From Myxococcus xanthus (GTDB taxonomy: Bacteria > Myxococcota > Myxococcia > Myxococcales > Myxococcaceae), in the NCBI RefSeq assembly GCF_900106535.1, contig NZ_FNOH01000008.1:186001-250000 (forward strand): 64,000 bases of DNA, written 5' to 3'. Of the stretch, positions 55,317-63,937 are shown in pieces. The notes below the pieces were generated by a model. The model was not told where the DNA came from and did not search any database. It saw nothing but the letters and a program-made list of their open reading frames with translations. A program made the position numbers and the translations under genes. Every line of letters begins with the position of its first letter. Within the stretch, counting starts at the first letter, position 1.

Positions 55317-57287
55317 TCAGTTCCGCGTCAGCGTCAGGTCATCCACCTGAATCCAGGTGTCGCCGGTGTTCGCCCACATTCCCGCGAACACCTCCACGCT
55401 GTGCTGGGCGCCGGAGTTGAACGACACCGACAACTGCGTGTAGTTGCCCAGCGGCTGGGCGAAACGCACCTCGTTGAGGATGGGCCCGCTCCGGAGCAGC
55501 CGCGCGCCGAAGTAGCCATCCGCGTGGTTCGTGGACGTCTTCACCCAGCCCGTCAGCGTGTACTGGGTGTTCGGCGTCACCGCGACCTCCTGCTTCACGG
55601 CATTCCACCCCGTGTCGTTCCGCGCCCAGGCGTTGTTGGCGCCCGTGCGCGCATAGCCGAGTCCCCGGTCAATGCCCGCCCTGCCTTCGGTGTACCAGGG
55701 CGACGTGGCGTTGTTCGTGGACTGCTGCTCGAAGCCCGCCTGGTGGATGAGATTGCTCCCACGCGTCAGGCTGACGTCATCGAGCTGCATCCAGGTATCA
55801 ACGTTGTCGGCCCAGAGGCCGCCATACACCTCGATGAGCGCGTTCGGCCCGGAGTTGAAGTGGACCACCCGCTCCGTGTAGGCCCCCAGCGCGCCGAAGG
55901 GCACCTCGCCCAGGATGGGGCCATTGCCCGGCCCGCGAGCCCCGAAGTAGCCCGCGGTGTTGTTGGCGGAGCTGCGGACCCAGCCGCGCAGCGTGTAGTC
56001 CGTGTAAGGCTGGACGACGACGCTCTGCTTGAGCGCATTCCACCCGCTGCTCGCGTTCACGAAGCCGTTGTCCTGCCCACTGCGCGCGTTGCCGAGCGCC
56101 CGGTCCACGCCGCCCGAGCCTTGCAGATACCAGGGCGCCATCACCGGCGTGGCCGCCTGTGTCTCGAAGCCAGGCTCGGAGAGCAGGTTGTCGCTGTGCG
56201 CGTCGTGGGCCAGCGTGGCCCGCATGAGGAAGGTGTTGTACGGCGTCCACTGGGACATGACGAAGTACAGCGAGTTTCCGGTGTTGCCCCAGGGGTGGAT
56301 GAACGCGTTGTAGAGGCCCGGGTACACGGCTCCACTGGCGAGCACCTTCTCTCCGCTCCAGGGCCCCGTGGGCGTGGCGGCGTCACGCATCACCACCGCC
56401 TGCCGGTGCTCGTTCAGGTACGTCATCAGGAAGCGCCCGAGCGGCGCGTGATACGAGACGGACAACTCACCCGCGATACCAATGGCGACGGGCCGCGCCG
56501 CCGCCTGCGACACGCTCCATCCGTTTCCATCCCAGTAGCGGTAGCCGTTGATGTCCAGCAGCGCCGTCTCCGGCACGCGGGCCAGGTGGACGTTGCCGAA
56601 GCGGCCGTTCGGCGTCGCGTACATGTAGACGAACCCGCCGTTCCTGACGAAGGCCGCCATCTGGAAGTTGTTCGTCCAGGCCGGCGTGTTCTGCCAACGC
56701 GCCGTCGGGTGCTTCACCCAGTTCTGCCCCTGGTCATCCGAGTACGCGATGCCCGCGTGGTTCGTGAACCACATGCCCGCCTCCCCCCAGTGGTGGATGG
56801 ACATGTAGTGGATGTAGTGCCGCGAGCCGATGGTGACGCCCGCGGTGGGGATGACGGTGATTTCGTCGAAGTTGACCTTCCGGGACGCGAGGATCTCCTT
56901 CGCATGCCGAGGCCCGTCCTGAATCATGGAGGAGAAGGACAAGCCGTTGGCCAGGTTCGTATCGGACGAACGCGCCAAGACGTTGCTGCGCCAGCCGCCC
57001 CCACAGCCACCATTGCCACACCAGCCCGCGCCGAAGGTGTCCCCGAACAGGACGAACACCTCGCCACCGCCCTTGTCCCAGACGATGCCCAGGTCCGTCC
57101 CATGGACGTCGTGGTTCGTGTGCGTCTGGTTCGGGTTCGGCAGCAGCTCACCGGCGGGCGTCGCGCCCGTCACCCGGGAGACCTTCGTCACGTTCGACGG
57201 CGTTACGGCCGCCGCCGGGGTGCCCCACAGGAGCGCCCACGTGGCGTGCAGCAGAAACGTCCGCTTCCATGTCGTCATGCGCTTCAT
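55317..57287 (-). CDS. Secreted DUF4185 protein with two carbohydrate-binding-like repeats
   Basis: This protein of about 656 aa has a signal peptide (MKRMTTWKRTFLLHATWALLWGTPAAA). Residues about 30-365 match the DUF4185 beta-propeller-like family (VWDKGGGEVFVLFGDTFG, then repeated YSDDQGQNW-type blades). Two copies of a domain of about 140 aa end the protein, each with the pattern NL(L/I)...GFE, (A/S)PWY, D(R)(A/G)LG.AR(S/T)G, GWNA(L/V)KQ and Y(T)LRGWV-like. They resemble CBM4/9-type carbohydrate-binding modules. The protein probably binds or cuts an extracellular glycan; no catalytic residues can be named. I chose the ATG at 57287, with GAGAGG upstream, over the ATG at 57308. It converges with the MFS exporter and is probably outside the NRPS locus. 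Confidence 0.75.
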   Translation of the reverse strand: MKRMTTWKRTFLLHATWALLWGTPAAAVTPSNVTKVSRVTGATPAGELLPNPNQTHTNHDVHGTDLGIVWDKGGGEVFVLFGDTFGAGWCGNGGCGGGWRSNVLARSSDTNLANGLSFSSMIQDGPRHAKEILASRKVNFDEITVIPTAGVTIGSRHYIHYMSIHHWGEAGMWFTNHAGIAYSDDQGQNWVKHPTARWQNTPAWTNNFQMAAFVRNGGFVYMYATPNGRFGNVHLARVPETALLDINGYRYWDGNGWSVSQAAARPVAIGIAGELSVSYHAPLGRFLMTYLNEHRQAVVMRDAATPTGPWSGEKVLASGAVYPGLYNAFIHPWGNTGNSLYFVMSQWTPYNTFLMRATLAHDAHSDNLLSEPGFETQAATPVMAPWYLQGSGGVDRALGNARSGQDNGFVNASSGWNALKQSVVVQPYTDYTLRGWVRSSANNTAGYFGARGPGNGPILGEVPFGALGAYTERVVHFNSGPNALIEVYGGLWADNVDTWMQLDDVSLTRGSNLIHQAGFEQQSTNNATSPWYTEGRAGIDRGLGYARTGANNAWARNDTGWNAVKQEVAVTPNTQYTLTGWVKTSTNHADGYFGARLLRSGPILNEVRFAQPLGNYTQLSVSFNSGAQHSVEVFAGMWANTGDTWIQVDDLTLTRN

Positions 57288-57329
57288 GGCCACCTCTCTG
57301 GTTGTCACGGTGCAACCCGGACGGGAGAG

Positions 57330-57370
57330 GCGACTCTAGTCGCATAACGCGATTAACCTTTAAATCAAGG
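57330..57370 (-). promoter_or_regulatory. AT-rich promoter region with a GCGACT-CT-AGTCGC palindrome
   Basis: Upstream of the DUF4185 gene, 57344-57370 is unusually AT-rich (TTGATTTAAAGGTTAA on the minus strand) and could supply a -35 (TTGATT). Directly after it lies GCGACTCTAGTCGC (57330-57343), a palindrome with 6-bp perfect arms and a 2-bp centre, placed where a repressor would block the start of transcription. No clear -10 was read. Confidence 0.35.
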
Positions 57371-57390
57371 CGCGACGGACGACCGGAGTG

Positions 57391-57840
57391 TCAGCCCTGC
57401 GCCAGCACGCGGACGAGCACGTCAATCATGGTGGCCCAGCCCTGCTCCGTCCGGCTCGCGTAGTCGGCCCACTTCGCGTCCATCTCGTGGGTGAGCGTCA
57501 GCTCGCAGCCGGTGTCGCGCGGTGTGATTTCCACCGTCACCCGGCTGAGCTCGTCCCCCTCCTTGTCGATGTGCCAGGTGAAGACGAGCCGGCGCGGCCG
57601 GTCGATCTCCAGGTACGTGCCCACGTGGTCGATTTCTTCTCCGGCCCGCCGCACGAAGAAGGAGAACTTGCCGCCCACGCGCGGGTCGATGGCGAGCCGC
57701 AGCACCTCCTCGTCCCGGACCGTCGGCCCAGTCATCCACTGGCCGACCATCTCCGGATTGAGCCAGGCGTCGAACACCCGCTCAGGCGACGCGCTGAAAC
57801 GCCGTGTGACGCGAACCTGGACGCTCTGTGCTGAAGACAT
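57391..57840 (-). CDS. AHSA1/SRPBCC-domain protein
   Basis: This 149-aa protein covers a single SRPBCC fold of the Aha1-C/AHSA1 type. Family marks are VRVTRRFSASPERVFDAWLNPE at the N-terminus, GGKFSFF in the centre and the TRTEQGW-like SRTEQGWATMID before the last helix. Members bind small hydrophobic ligands, and many are encoded with an ArsR-type regulator. The ATG at 57840 has AGGA upstream; an in-frame start at 57942 would run across two operator-like dyads and is rejected. No regulator gene is adjacent here. Ligand and role are unknown. Confidence 0.82.
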   Translation of the reverse strand: MSSAQSVQVRVTRRFSASPERVFDAWLNPEMVGQWMTGPTVRDEEVLRLAIDPRVGGKFSFFVRRAGEEIDHVGTYLEIDRPRRLVFTWHIDKEGDELSRVTVEITPRDTGCELTLTHEMDAKWADYASRTEQGWATMIDVLVRVLAQG

Positions 57841-57878
57841 GGCTTTTCCTTTCAATCCGAGGGTTGGCGCCCTTGCTA

Positions 57879-57931
57879 AACCACATGGTTCAACATATTC
57901 CCGGCCGAGGCAATGAACAACCACTTGGTTG
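57879..57931 (-). promoter_or_regulatory. Twin AACCA-N2-TGGTT operator-like dyads
   Basis: AACCACATGGTT (57879-57890) and CAACCACTTGGTTG (57918-57931) share the same AACCA-N2-TGGTT core, with centres 40 bp apart. They lie 39-91 bp upstream of the AHSA1 start. ArsR-type regulators that control AHSA1 genes use dyads of this kind as far as I recall. The sites are clear; the regulator is inferred. Confidence 0.5.
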
Positions 57932-57978
57932 ACCTTCGTCACGGGTGAGCCCGAGGCGTTTCTGGTAGAGCCGGGGGA

Positions 57979-59049
57979 ATGCCTCAGCGCCCCACCGTGG
58001 CGGAAGTGGAATCCATTCTCCGCGCGCCAGTCCGCCAGAACTGGGAGCAGTTCACCAAGACGCTCAAGACGCTGCCAGCGGATGTCGACCCCGACATTGC
58101 GTCACACGCCGCGTTGAGCCTCATTCACGGACAGCCCGCGTCCCTCTGGTCATTCGGGCGTACCTGCCAGCAGCTCCCGGCCCCTGTCATCCGCGCGCTC
58201 CTGGGTCGGCTCGAAGCCGACTCCCGGCCCCACGCCTACTTCCTGCGCGAAGCGGTCCCCCAAGAAGCCTCCGATGAAGAGCTCCGAGCAGCCTGGAAGG
58301 CAGCACTCCAGGGCCTGCTCGACCTGGAGACGACCTATGCGTGGGGCTCGAAGCAGCGCAAAGCAAAGTTCCAGGTGCTGGCGAGCACCCCACCCTTGCT
58401 CCAGGCCATCCAGACCGCTGTCGTGGCCTGTGAGCAGGTGTCGCTGGACATGCTGGCCGTGCTGACGGTGGATGCATCGGACGCCTCGGTCGATGCGCTC
58501 ATTCCCCATGTGGAGCGGGCCGTGCAGAGCCAGGGCTGGGAGTTGGACCGTCTGGAGGACTTGCGCAAGCACGCGCGCTCCACCCCCGTGATGGACGACC
58601 TGTTCGCGCGAATGGAGGCCCTGCTCCAAGGGCGTCGCGCGCGCTCGCCCGCGCTCGACCTGGCGCGGCACCTGGGCTTCGGTGAGCTGGATGCCATCTG
58701 GTTCAGAACCTACCTTCTTGCTGGGGACACCCATGCGACGAACTCCCTCGTCCATCATTGCAACATCAACGTGGATAGCCGCACCCCTCGCTGGTTCAGT
58801 GTCTGGCAGAGATCCCGAATGGATGGCCACGATAGAAACGCCTGGAGCGACACCCGCTTCGACAACGAAAAGCTGCACAAGGACATCCGGGGACTTGGCG
58901 CATGCGAGTTGATGCAACTTCCTGATTGGGTTGCGCGCACGGCCAGGCGCCTCGGCACAGCGTGGAACATCAGCGACAGCACGTTGTTTACGAACCTTCG
59001 CGGGAAGAAACGCGCAAGACTCGCGGAGTGGCTTCGCTCGGGCACATGA
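57979..59049 (+). CDS. Conserved-looking protein of unknown function
   Basis: This 356-aa protein has no signal peptide, TM helix or motif I recognise. It is mostly helical through residue 240, with regular Leu/Ala spacing (PASLWSFGRTCQQLPAPVIRALLGRL) that could be HEAT-like. The C-terminal 100 residues carry several His, Asp and Arg (LVHHCNINVD; SRMDGHDRNAWSDTRF). The start at 57979 has GGGGGA immediately upstream. It is divergent from the AHSA1 gene, so the two share the 138-bp region holding the dyads, and may share its control. Codon positions look like normal coding sequence for this genome. Confidence 0.6.
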   Translation: MPQRPTVAEVESILRAPVRQNWEQFTKTLKTLPADVDPDIASHAALSLIHGQPASLWSFGRTCQQLPAPVIRALLGRLEADSRPHAYFLREAVPQEASDEELRAAWKAALQGLLDLETTYAWGSKQRKAKFQVLASTPPLLQAIQTAVVACEQVSLDMLAVLTVDASDASVDALIPHVERAVQSQGWELDRLEDLRKHARSTPVMDDLFARMEALLQGRRARSPALDLARHLGFGELDAIWFRTYLLAGDTHATNSLVHHCNINVDSRTPRWFSVWQRSRMDGHDRNAWSDTRFDNEKLHKDIRGLGACELMQLPDWVARTARRLGTAWNISDSTLFTNLRGKKRARLAEWLRSGT

Positions 59050-59059
59050 GCCGCTCGGC

Positions 59060-60493
59060 TCACCCCACCCTGCGGCCCCCGATGTGCGCCCCGGCATTGG
59101 GCGACAACCGGCGATAGAGCGGTCCGGCCAGCGACGACATGATGCCCACCGCGATGAACGGCAGCACGAAGCGGTCCGGCGTCAACGGCGCCTCGCCAGC
59201 GCCGCGCGCCAGGTGCAGCATCAACCCGCCGAAGCTGATGCCCAACCCCAGCGCCATCTGCATCGTCACCACGGACAGCGTGGACGCGTTGCTCACCGTG
59301 TCTGGGGGGATGTCCGCATACGCCACGGTATTGATCGCGGTGAACTGCATCGAGCGCATGAATCCGCTGACCATGAGCACGCCAACGATGAGCGGAATCG
59401 GCGTGCTGTTCCGGAAGAAGGCCGGCATCGCGGTCAGGACAGCGGACGTCAGGTTGGCGAAGATGAGCGTTTGCCGGAAGCCGAACCGCCGGATGATGTA
59501 GGGCGCCACCGACTTGCAGGCGAGCGCGCCCACGCCGCCGCCAATGGTCACCAGCCCTGCCTCGACGGGCGTCCAGCCCAAGCCGACCTGAAACAGCAGC
59601 GGCAGGAGGAAGGGCGACGCCCCCAGGCCCATGCGCGTCAGGGTTCCGCCAATCATGCTGGCCCGGAAGGTGTCGATGCGCAGCAACCGGAGATTCAACA
59701 CGGGCCGCTCCACGCGCAGCGCGTGCCACACGTAGGCCCCCAGCGACAAGAACGCGACGGCCGCGAGCCCCAGTTGCAACGACAGCGGCATCAGCCCGAT
59801 GCCCACCGTCTCCGCCGCGCCAATCAGCGTAGTGATGGCGACGGCCACGAGCACGAAGCCCCGCGTGTCGAAGGGCCCCGGGTCCGGCTGGTGCAGCGGC
59901 GGAACGAAGCGCGCCACCGCGAGCATGCCCAGGATGCCCACGGGCACGTTGATGAAGAAAATCCACGGCCAGTCCGCGACGCCCAGGATGAGGCCCGCCA
60001 ACGGAGGCCCCACCAGCGGGCCCACCAGCGCGGGCATGGTGAACCAGCTCAAGGCGGCCACCAGGCGCTCTCGCGGCGCCGAGCTCACCACGATGATGCG
60101 CCCCACGGGCGTCATCAACGCGCCGCCCAGCCCCTGGAGGGTGCGGAAGATGACCAACTGGGTCAGCGACTGAGAGAAGCCGCAGAGCACCGAGCCCAGC
60201 AGGAACACGCTCATCGCAAGCATGAAGACGCGACGGGGCCCGAACCGGTCCGCCACCCAGCCGCTCGCGGGCGCGAGCACCGCCAACGCCAGGATGTACG
60301 ACGTCAGCGCCAGCTTCAGATGGATGGGGTCGGTGCCGAACGCCAACGACAACCGGGGCAACGCGGTCGACAGCGCGGTGGAGTCCACGAACTCCATGAA
60401 CAGCGCGCTGGCCACAGCAATCGAGGCCAGCCGCGAGCCCCTTGGAGCATCTCCACCTGCCTCAGCGCTGCTGGAAGCCGGATGCCCAGGCAC
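59060..60493 (-). CDS. DHA2-family MFS drug-efflux-type transporter
   Basis: This 477-aa membrane protein has 12-14 TM helices. It has the DHA2 (EmrB/QacA) opening with an acidic residue in TM1 (FMEFVDSTALSTALPRL), motif A (GWVADRFGPRRVF) and the antiporter motif C (LVGPLVGPPLAG). Such proteins expel drugs by proton exchange. The start is a GTG at 60493, 3 bp past the rfbC stop, so it is the last gene of the rfb run and is probably co-transcribed with it. Why an efflux gene should join a dTDP-rhamnose operon is not clear; its substrate is unknown. The stop lies 10 bp from that of the convergent unknown gene. Confidence 0.87.
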   Translation of the reverse strand: MPGHPASSSAEAGGDAPRGSRLASIAVASALFMEFVDSTALSTALPRLSLAFGTDPIHLKLALTSYILALAVLAPASGWVADRFGPRRVFMLAMSVFLLGSVLCGFSQSLTQLVIFRTLQGLGGALMTPVGRIIVVSSAPRERLVAALSWFTMPALVGPLVGPPLAGLILGVADWPWIFFINVPVGILGMLAVARFVPPLHQPDPGPFDTRGFVLVAVAITTLIGAAETVGIGLMPLSLQLGLAAVAFLSLGAYVWHALRVERPVLNLRLLRIDTFRASMIGGTLTRMGLGASPFLLPLLFQVGLGWTPVEAGLVTIGGGVGALACKSVAPYIIRRFGFRQTLIFANLTSAVLTAMPAFFRNSTPIPLIVGVLMVSGFMRSMQFTAINTVAYADIPPDTVSNASTLSVVTMQMALGLGISFGGLMLHLARGAGEAPLTPDRFVLPFIAVGIMSSLAGPLYRRLSPNAGAHIGGRRVG

Positions 60494-60496
60494 GGT

Positions 60497-61048
60497 TCAG
60501 CCCACGTACTCCGGAAGCAAGGGTGCGTCGCGGAGTCTCGGGGCCTGGGCATCCTTGGGCGACAACAACGGCTCGCTCACCGGCCAGGGAATCGCCAGGT
60601 CCGGATCATTCCACACGACGCTCCGCTCCGTCTCCGGCGCGTAGAGCGCGGTGCACTTGTAGTGGAAGTCCGCGGAGTCACTCACCACGCAGAAGCCGTG
60701 GGCGAAACCCGGCGGAATCCAGAGCTGACGGCGGTTGTCCGAGGACAGCTCCACCGCCACCCACTGGCCGAAGGTGGGCGAGCCGCGCCGTACGTCCACC
60801 GCGACGTCGTACACGGCGCCCGCCAGCACCTGCACCAGCTTCCCCTGGGCCTGCGGCTCCTGGAAGTGCACGCCCCGCAGCGTCCCCTTCGCCGAGCGCG
60901 AGTAGTTGTCCTGCACGAAGGGCCCGGGGATGCCCACGGCCGCGTACCGCGCCGCATGGAACATCTCCATGAAGAAGCCGCGGTCATCACCGAAGACCTT
61001 GGGCTCCAGCAGCAGCACGTCCGGAATCTCCAGCGGCGTCACCTTCAC
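60497..61048 (-). CDS. rfbC: dTDP-4-dehydrorhamnose 3,5-epimerase
   Basis: This 183-aa RmlC-type cupin epimerises dTDP-4-keto-6-deoxyglucose at C3 and C5, the third step to dTDP-L-rhamnose. Family marks are [29 protein letters not shown] (with the catalytic His), [16 protein letters not shown] and [12 protein letters not shown], at full family length. The GTG start at 61048 overlaps the rfbA stop by 4 bp (GTGA). With rfbB, rfbD and rfbA it completes the pathway. Confidence 0.95.
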   Translation of the reverse strand: MKVTPLEIPDVLLLEPKVFGDDRGFFMEMFHAARYAAVGIPGPFVQDNYSRSAKGTLRGVHFQEPQAQGKLVQVLAGAVYDVAVDVRRGSPTFGQWVAVELSSDNRRQLWIPPGFAHGFCVVSDSADFHYKCTALYAPETERSVVWNDPDLAIPWPVSEPLLSPKDAQAPRLRDAPLLPEYVG

Positions 61049-61926
61049 GAAACGGCCCCCCGGTTCTCCGCGAGCGCCCGCAGGTACTGGCCGTAGTCGT
61101 TCTTGAGCATGGGCTCGGCCAGCGTCAGCAGTTGCTGCGCGCCGATGTATCCCATGCGGAACGCAATCTCCTCCGGGCACGACACCTTGAGGCCCTGGCG
61201 GCGCTCGATGATTTCGATGAAGTTCGACGCCTGCATCAGCGACTCGTGCGTGCCGGTGTCCAGCCACGCGTAGCCACGCCCCATGAGCTCCACGTCGAGC
61301 TGGCCGCGTCGCAGGTACTCCGCGTTGACGTCGGTAATCTCCAACTCACCCCGCTTGCTCGGCTTGAGGCCCGCGGCGATGTCCAGCACCTGGTTGTCGT
61401 AGAAGTACAGCCCGGTGACGGCGTAGTTGGACTTCGGCTTCAGCGGCTTCTCCTCCAGGCTCACCGCTCGGTTCTTCGCGTCCAGCTCCACCACGCCGTA
61501 ACGCTCCGGGTCCTTCACGTAGTACCCGAACACCGTCGCTCCCGAGGTACGCGACGCCGCGCGCTTCACCAGCTCGCTCAGGCCGTGGCCGTAGAAGATG
61601 TTGTCGCCCAGCACCAGCGACACGCTGTCAGCGCCCACGAAGTCCCGGCCGATGACGAAGGCCTGGGCCAGGCCGTCCGGCTTGGGCTGCTCCGCATAGC
61701 TGAAACGCATGCCCCACTGGTCGCCGCTGCCCAGCAGTTCTTGGAAGCGCGGCAGGTCCTGCGGCGTGGAGATGACCAGCACGTCCCGGATACCCGCGAG
61801 CATCAGTGTGCTCAGGGGGTAGTAGATCATCGGCTTGTCATGCACGGGCAGCAACTGCTTGCTGACCACGCGCGTCAGTGGGTACAGCCGCGTCCCCGAG
61901 CCACCGGCGAGGATGATGCCCTTCAT
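61045..61926 (-). CDS. rfbA: Glucose-1-phosphate thymidylyltransferase
   Basis: This 293-aa enzyme makes dTDP-glucose from dTTP and glucose-1-phosphate, the first step to dTDP-L-rhamnose. The nucleotide-binding [13 protein letters not shown] lies at the N-terminus, followed by [47 protein letters not shown] and [15 protein letters not shown], all typical of RmlA. I start at the ATG 61926, which has GAGG 5 nt upstream; a GTG two codons earlier is the alternative. It lies 15 bp after rfbD. Confidence 0.96.
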   Translation of the reverse strand: MKGIILAGGSGTRLYPLTRVVSKQLLPVHDKPMIYYPLSTLMLAGIRDVLVISTPQDLPRFQELLGSGDQWGMRFSYAEQPKPDGLAQAFVIGRDFVGADSVSLVLGDNIFYGHGLSELVKRAASRTSGATVFGYYVKDPERYGVVELDAKNRAVSLEEKPLKPKSNYAVTGLYFYDNQVLDIAAGLKPSKRGELEITDVNAEYLRRGQLDVELMGRGYAWLDTGTHESLMQASNFIEIIERRQGLKVSCPEEIAFRMGYIGAQQLLTLAEPMLKNDYGQYLRALAENRGAVS

Positions 61927-61941
61927 GTCCACCTCGGCACG

Positions 61942-62844
61942 TCAGTGTCCCCGAGCCGCGAGCCAGGTCGCATGGAAGCGCGACAAGGACTCCGCGAGCG
62001 CCAAGGGAGGAACGGAAAGTTCGGCACGCACCTTGTCGGTGCGCAGACCACTCTTGAGCGGGCGGGGGCTGGCGAGCTTCAGCTCCGCCATGCGGGTGGG
62101 GACGATGAGCTTCGCATCGAACCCGAACACCTCGCACAGCGCGCGGCCAAAGCCCACCCGGTCGATGACCGTTCCGCCGCAAGTGTTCCACACGCCACCC
62201 AGCCGCCGCGTCCCCAGCTCCACCAGCATGGCGGCCACGTTGTCCGCGAAGCTGGGCGACACAATCTGGTCCTCGAAGAGGCGCACCTGCTGCCCCTTCT
62301 CCAGCGCGGTCACCAGCCAGGCACCGAAGTTGAGCCGGCCCTCCACCGGAGGCCAGCCATACACCACGGCGGTGCGAGCAATGGCGCAGCCGGGCGCGAG
62401 CATGCGCGCGGCTTGCTCCCCCATGTGCTTCGTCACTGAGTACACGCCGCGAGGATTCGGAATCGCGTCCTCGGAATAGGGCCCGGCCTCGCCGTCGAAG
62501 ACGTAGTCCGTGGACACGTGCACCAGGTGCGCACCGGCCTTGCGAGCGCTCCGCGCCACGGCGGCGGCCGCGGTGACATTCCCCGCGTACGCGGCCTCCG
62601 GGTCCTTCTCGCAGGCATCCACCTCCGTCATGGAGGCGCAGTGGATGACCACCTCGGGCGCGGCGGTCTCCACGGCGGCGGCGACGTCCGCCTCGCGCGT
62701 GAGGTCCACGCTCGCGTAGCCATACGCTCCGCCCGTACGCCGGGCACCGCGGCCCAGGCCCACCACCTGGTGCCCGCCCTGGTGGAGCAAGGAACACACG
62801 CGGCTGCCCACCAACCCGTTGGACCCCGTGACGAGGAAGCGCAT
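61942..62844 (-). CDS. rfbD: dTDP-4-dehydrorhamnose reductase
   Basis: This 300-aa extended short-chain dehydrogenase performs the last, NAD(P)H-dependent step to dTDP-L-rhamnose. It has the nucleotide-binding TGSNGLVGSRV, STDYVFDGEAGPY and the catalytic YSVTKHMGE (Y-x3-K), as in RmlD. The ATG at 62844 is 3 bp after the rfbB stop. dTDP-L-rhamnose supplies O-antigen, exopolysaccharide or glycosylated metabolites; no glycosyltransferase is in view. Confidence 0.93.
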   Translation of the reverse strand: MRFLVTGSNGLVGSRVCSLLHQGGHQVVGLGRGARRTGGAYGYASVDLTREADVAAAVETAAPEVVIHCASMTEVDACEKDPEAAYAGNVTAAAAVARSARKAGAHLVHVSTDYVFDGEAGPYSEDAIPNPRGVYSVTKHMGEQAARMLAPGCAIARTAVVYGWPPVEGRLNFGAWLVTALEKGQQVRLFEDQIVSPSFADNVAAMLVELGTRRLGGVWNTCGGTVIDRVGFGRALCEVFGFDAKLIVPTRMAELKLASPRPLKSGLRTDKVRAELSVPPLALAESLSRFHATWLAARGH

Positions 62845-62847
62845 GGC

Positions 62848-63873
62848 TCAGGCCCTCCCCTGCAGGCGCGTTCGGTACTGCGTTTCGAAGTACTGGCGAT
62901 AGGCGCCACTCGTGACGCGCTGCCACCACGCAGGGTGGTCCACGAACCAGCGCACCGTCTCCGCCAGGCCTTGCTCGAAGGTGTGCGCGGGCGTCCAGCC
63001 CAGCTCCGCGCGAATCTTCGACGGGTCGATGGCGTAGCGCCGGTCATGCCCCGGCCGGTCCTTCACGTACTGGATGAGCGACTCCGGCTTGCCCACGAGG
63101 CCCAGAATCGCCTTCACGATGTCGATGTTCCGCCGCTCCGCCCCGCCGCCGATGTTGTAGACCTCGCCGGCCCGGCCCTTCTCCAGCGCCAATAGCAGCG
63201 CATGGCAGTGGTCCTCCACGTGGAGCCAGTCGCGCACGTTGCCGCCGTCGCCGTACACCGGCAGCGGCTTGTCGTGCAGCGCGTTCACCACCATCAACGG
63301 AATCAACTTCTCCGGGAACTGGTAGCGGCCGTAGTTGTTCGAGCAGCGCGTGACGACGACGTCCAGGTTGAACGTGTGGTGATACGCGAGCGCCACCAGG
63401 TCGGAGCTCGTCTTGCTGGCCGAGTACGGGCTGGAGGGCTGCAACGGCGAGGACTCGGTGAAGGCGCCCGTGGGCCCCAGCGAGCCGTAGACCTCGTCGG
63501 TGGACACCATGAGGAAGCGCCTCACGCCGCGGGCGCGGCTGGCCTCCAGGAGCTGCTGGGTGCCCAGCACGTTGGTGGTGACGAACACCTCCGGCCCGAG
63601 GATGGAGCGGTCGACGTGGCTCTCCGCCGCCAGGTGCATCACCGCGTCGATGGCGTGCACGGACATCAGGTGCTCCACCAGCTCGCGATTGCCGATGTCG
63701 CCCCGGATGAAGACGTGCTGGGGGTCGCCCTCCAGCTCGGACAGGCTCTCCAGGTTGCCGGCGTACGTGAGCTTGTCGAGGTTGACCACCGTCCAGGCAG
63801 GCCGCTCACGGCGCAGATACTTCACGAGGTTGGACCCGATGAAGCCACAGCCACCTGTCACCAGTACGTTCAT
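62848..63873 (-). CDS. rfbB: dTDP-glucose 4,6-dehydratase
   Basis: This 341-aa NAD+-dependent enzyme makes dTDP-4-keto-6-deoxyglucose. It has the Rossmann motif TGGCGFIGSNLVKYL, STDEVYGSLG (with the catalytic Asp-Glu pair), YSASKTSSD (Y-x3-K), RCSNNYGRYQFPEKLIPL and HVEDHCHA, as in RmlB. It leads the operon rfbB-rfbD-rfbA-rfbC-MFS, whose genes overlap or lie within 15 bp. A candidate promoter lies just upstream. Confidence 0.96.
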   Translation of the reverse strand: MNVLVTGGCGFIGSNLVKYLRRERPAWTVVNLDKLTYAGNLESLSELEGDPQHVFIRGDIGNRELVEHLMSVHAIDAVMHLAAESHVDRSILGPEVFVTTNVLGTQQLLEASRARGVRRFLMVSTDEVYGSLGPTGAFTESSPLQPSSPYSASKTSSDLVALAYHHTFNLDVVVTRCSNNYGRYQFPEKLIPLMVVNALHDKPLPVYGDGGNVRDWLHVEDHCHALLLALEKGRAGEVYNIGGGAERRNIDIVKAILGLVGKPESLIQYVKDRPGHDRRYAIDPSKIRAELGWTPAHTFEQGLAETVRWFVDHPAWWQRVTSGAYRQYFETQYRTRLQGRA

Positions 63874-63908
63874 TGTCCCGTGGACCTCATGCGCTCGGAG
63901 CGAGCGCC

Positions 63909-63937
63909 TGCGTATCGAAGGGGTCCACGACCGTCAA
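63909..63937 (-). promoter_or_regulatory. Candidate promoter of the rfb operon
   Basis: On the minus strand a TTGACG -35 (63932-63937) is followed, after 17 bp, by TACGCA (63909-63914), a weak -10. It sits 36-64 bp upstream of the rfbB start. The rest of 63874-64000 shows no gene. Confidence 0.35.

Noticed and set aside
58931..61096. Plus-strand ORF of 721 codons across the MFS and rfbC genes
   Set aside because: Arg/His/Gln-rich translation typical of an antisense shadow; it crosses two real genes and their junction.
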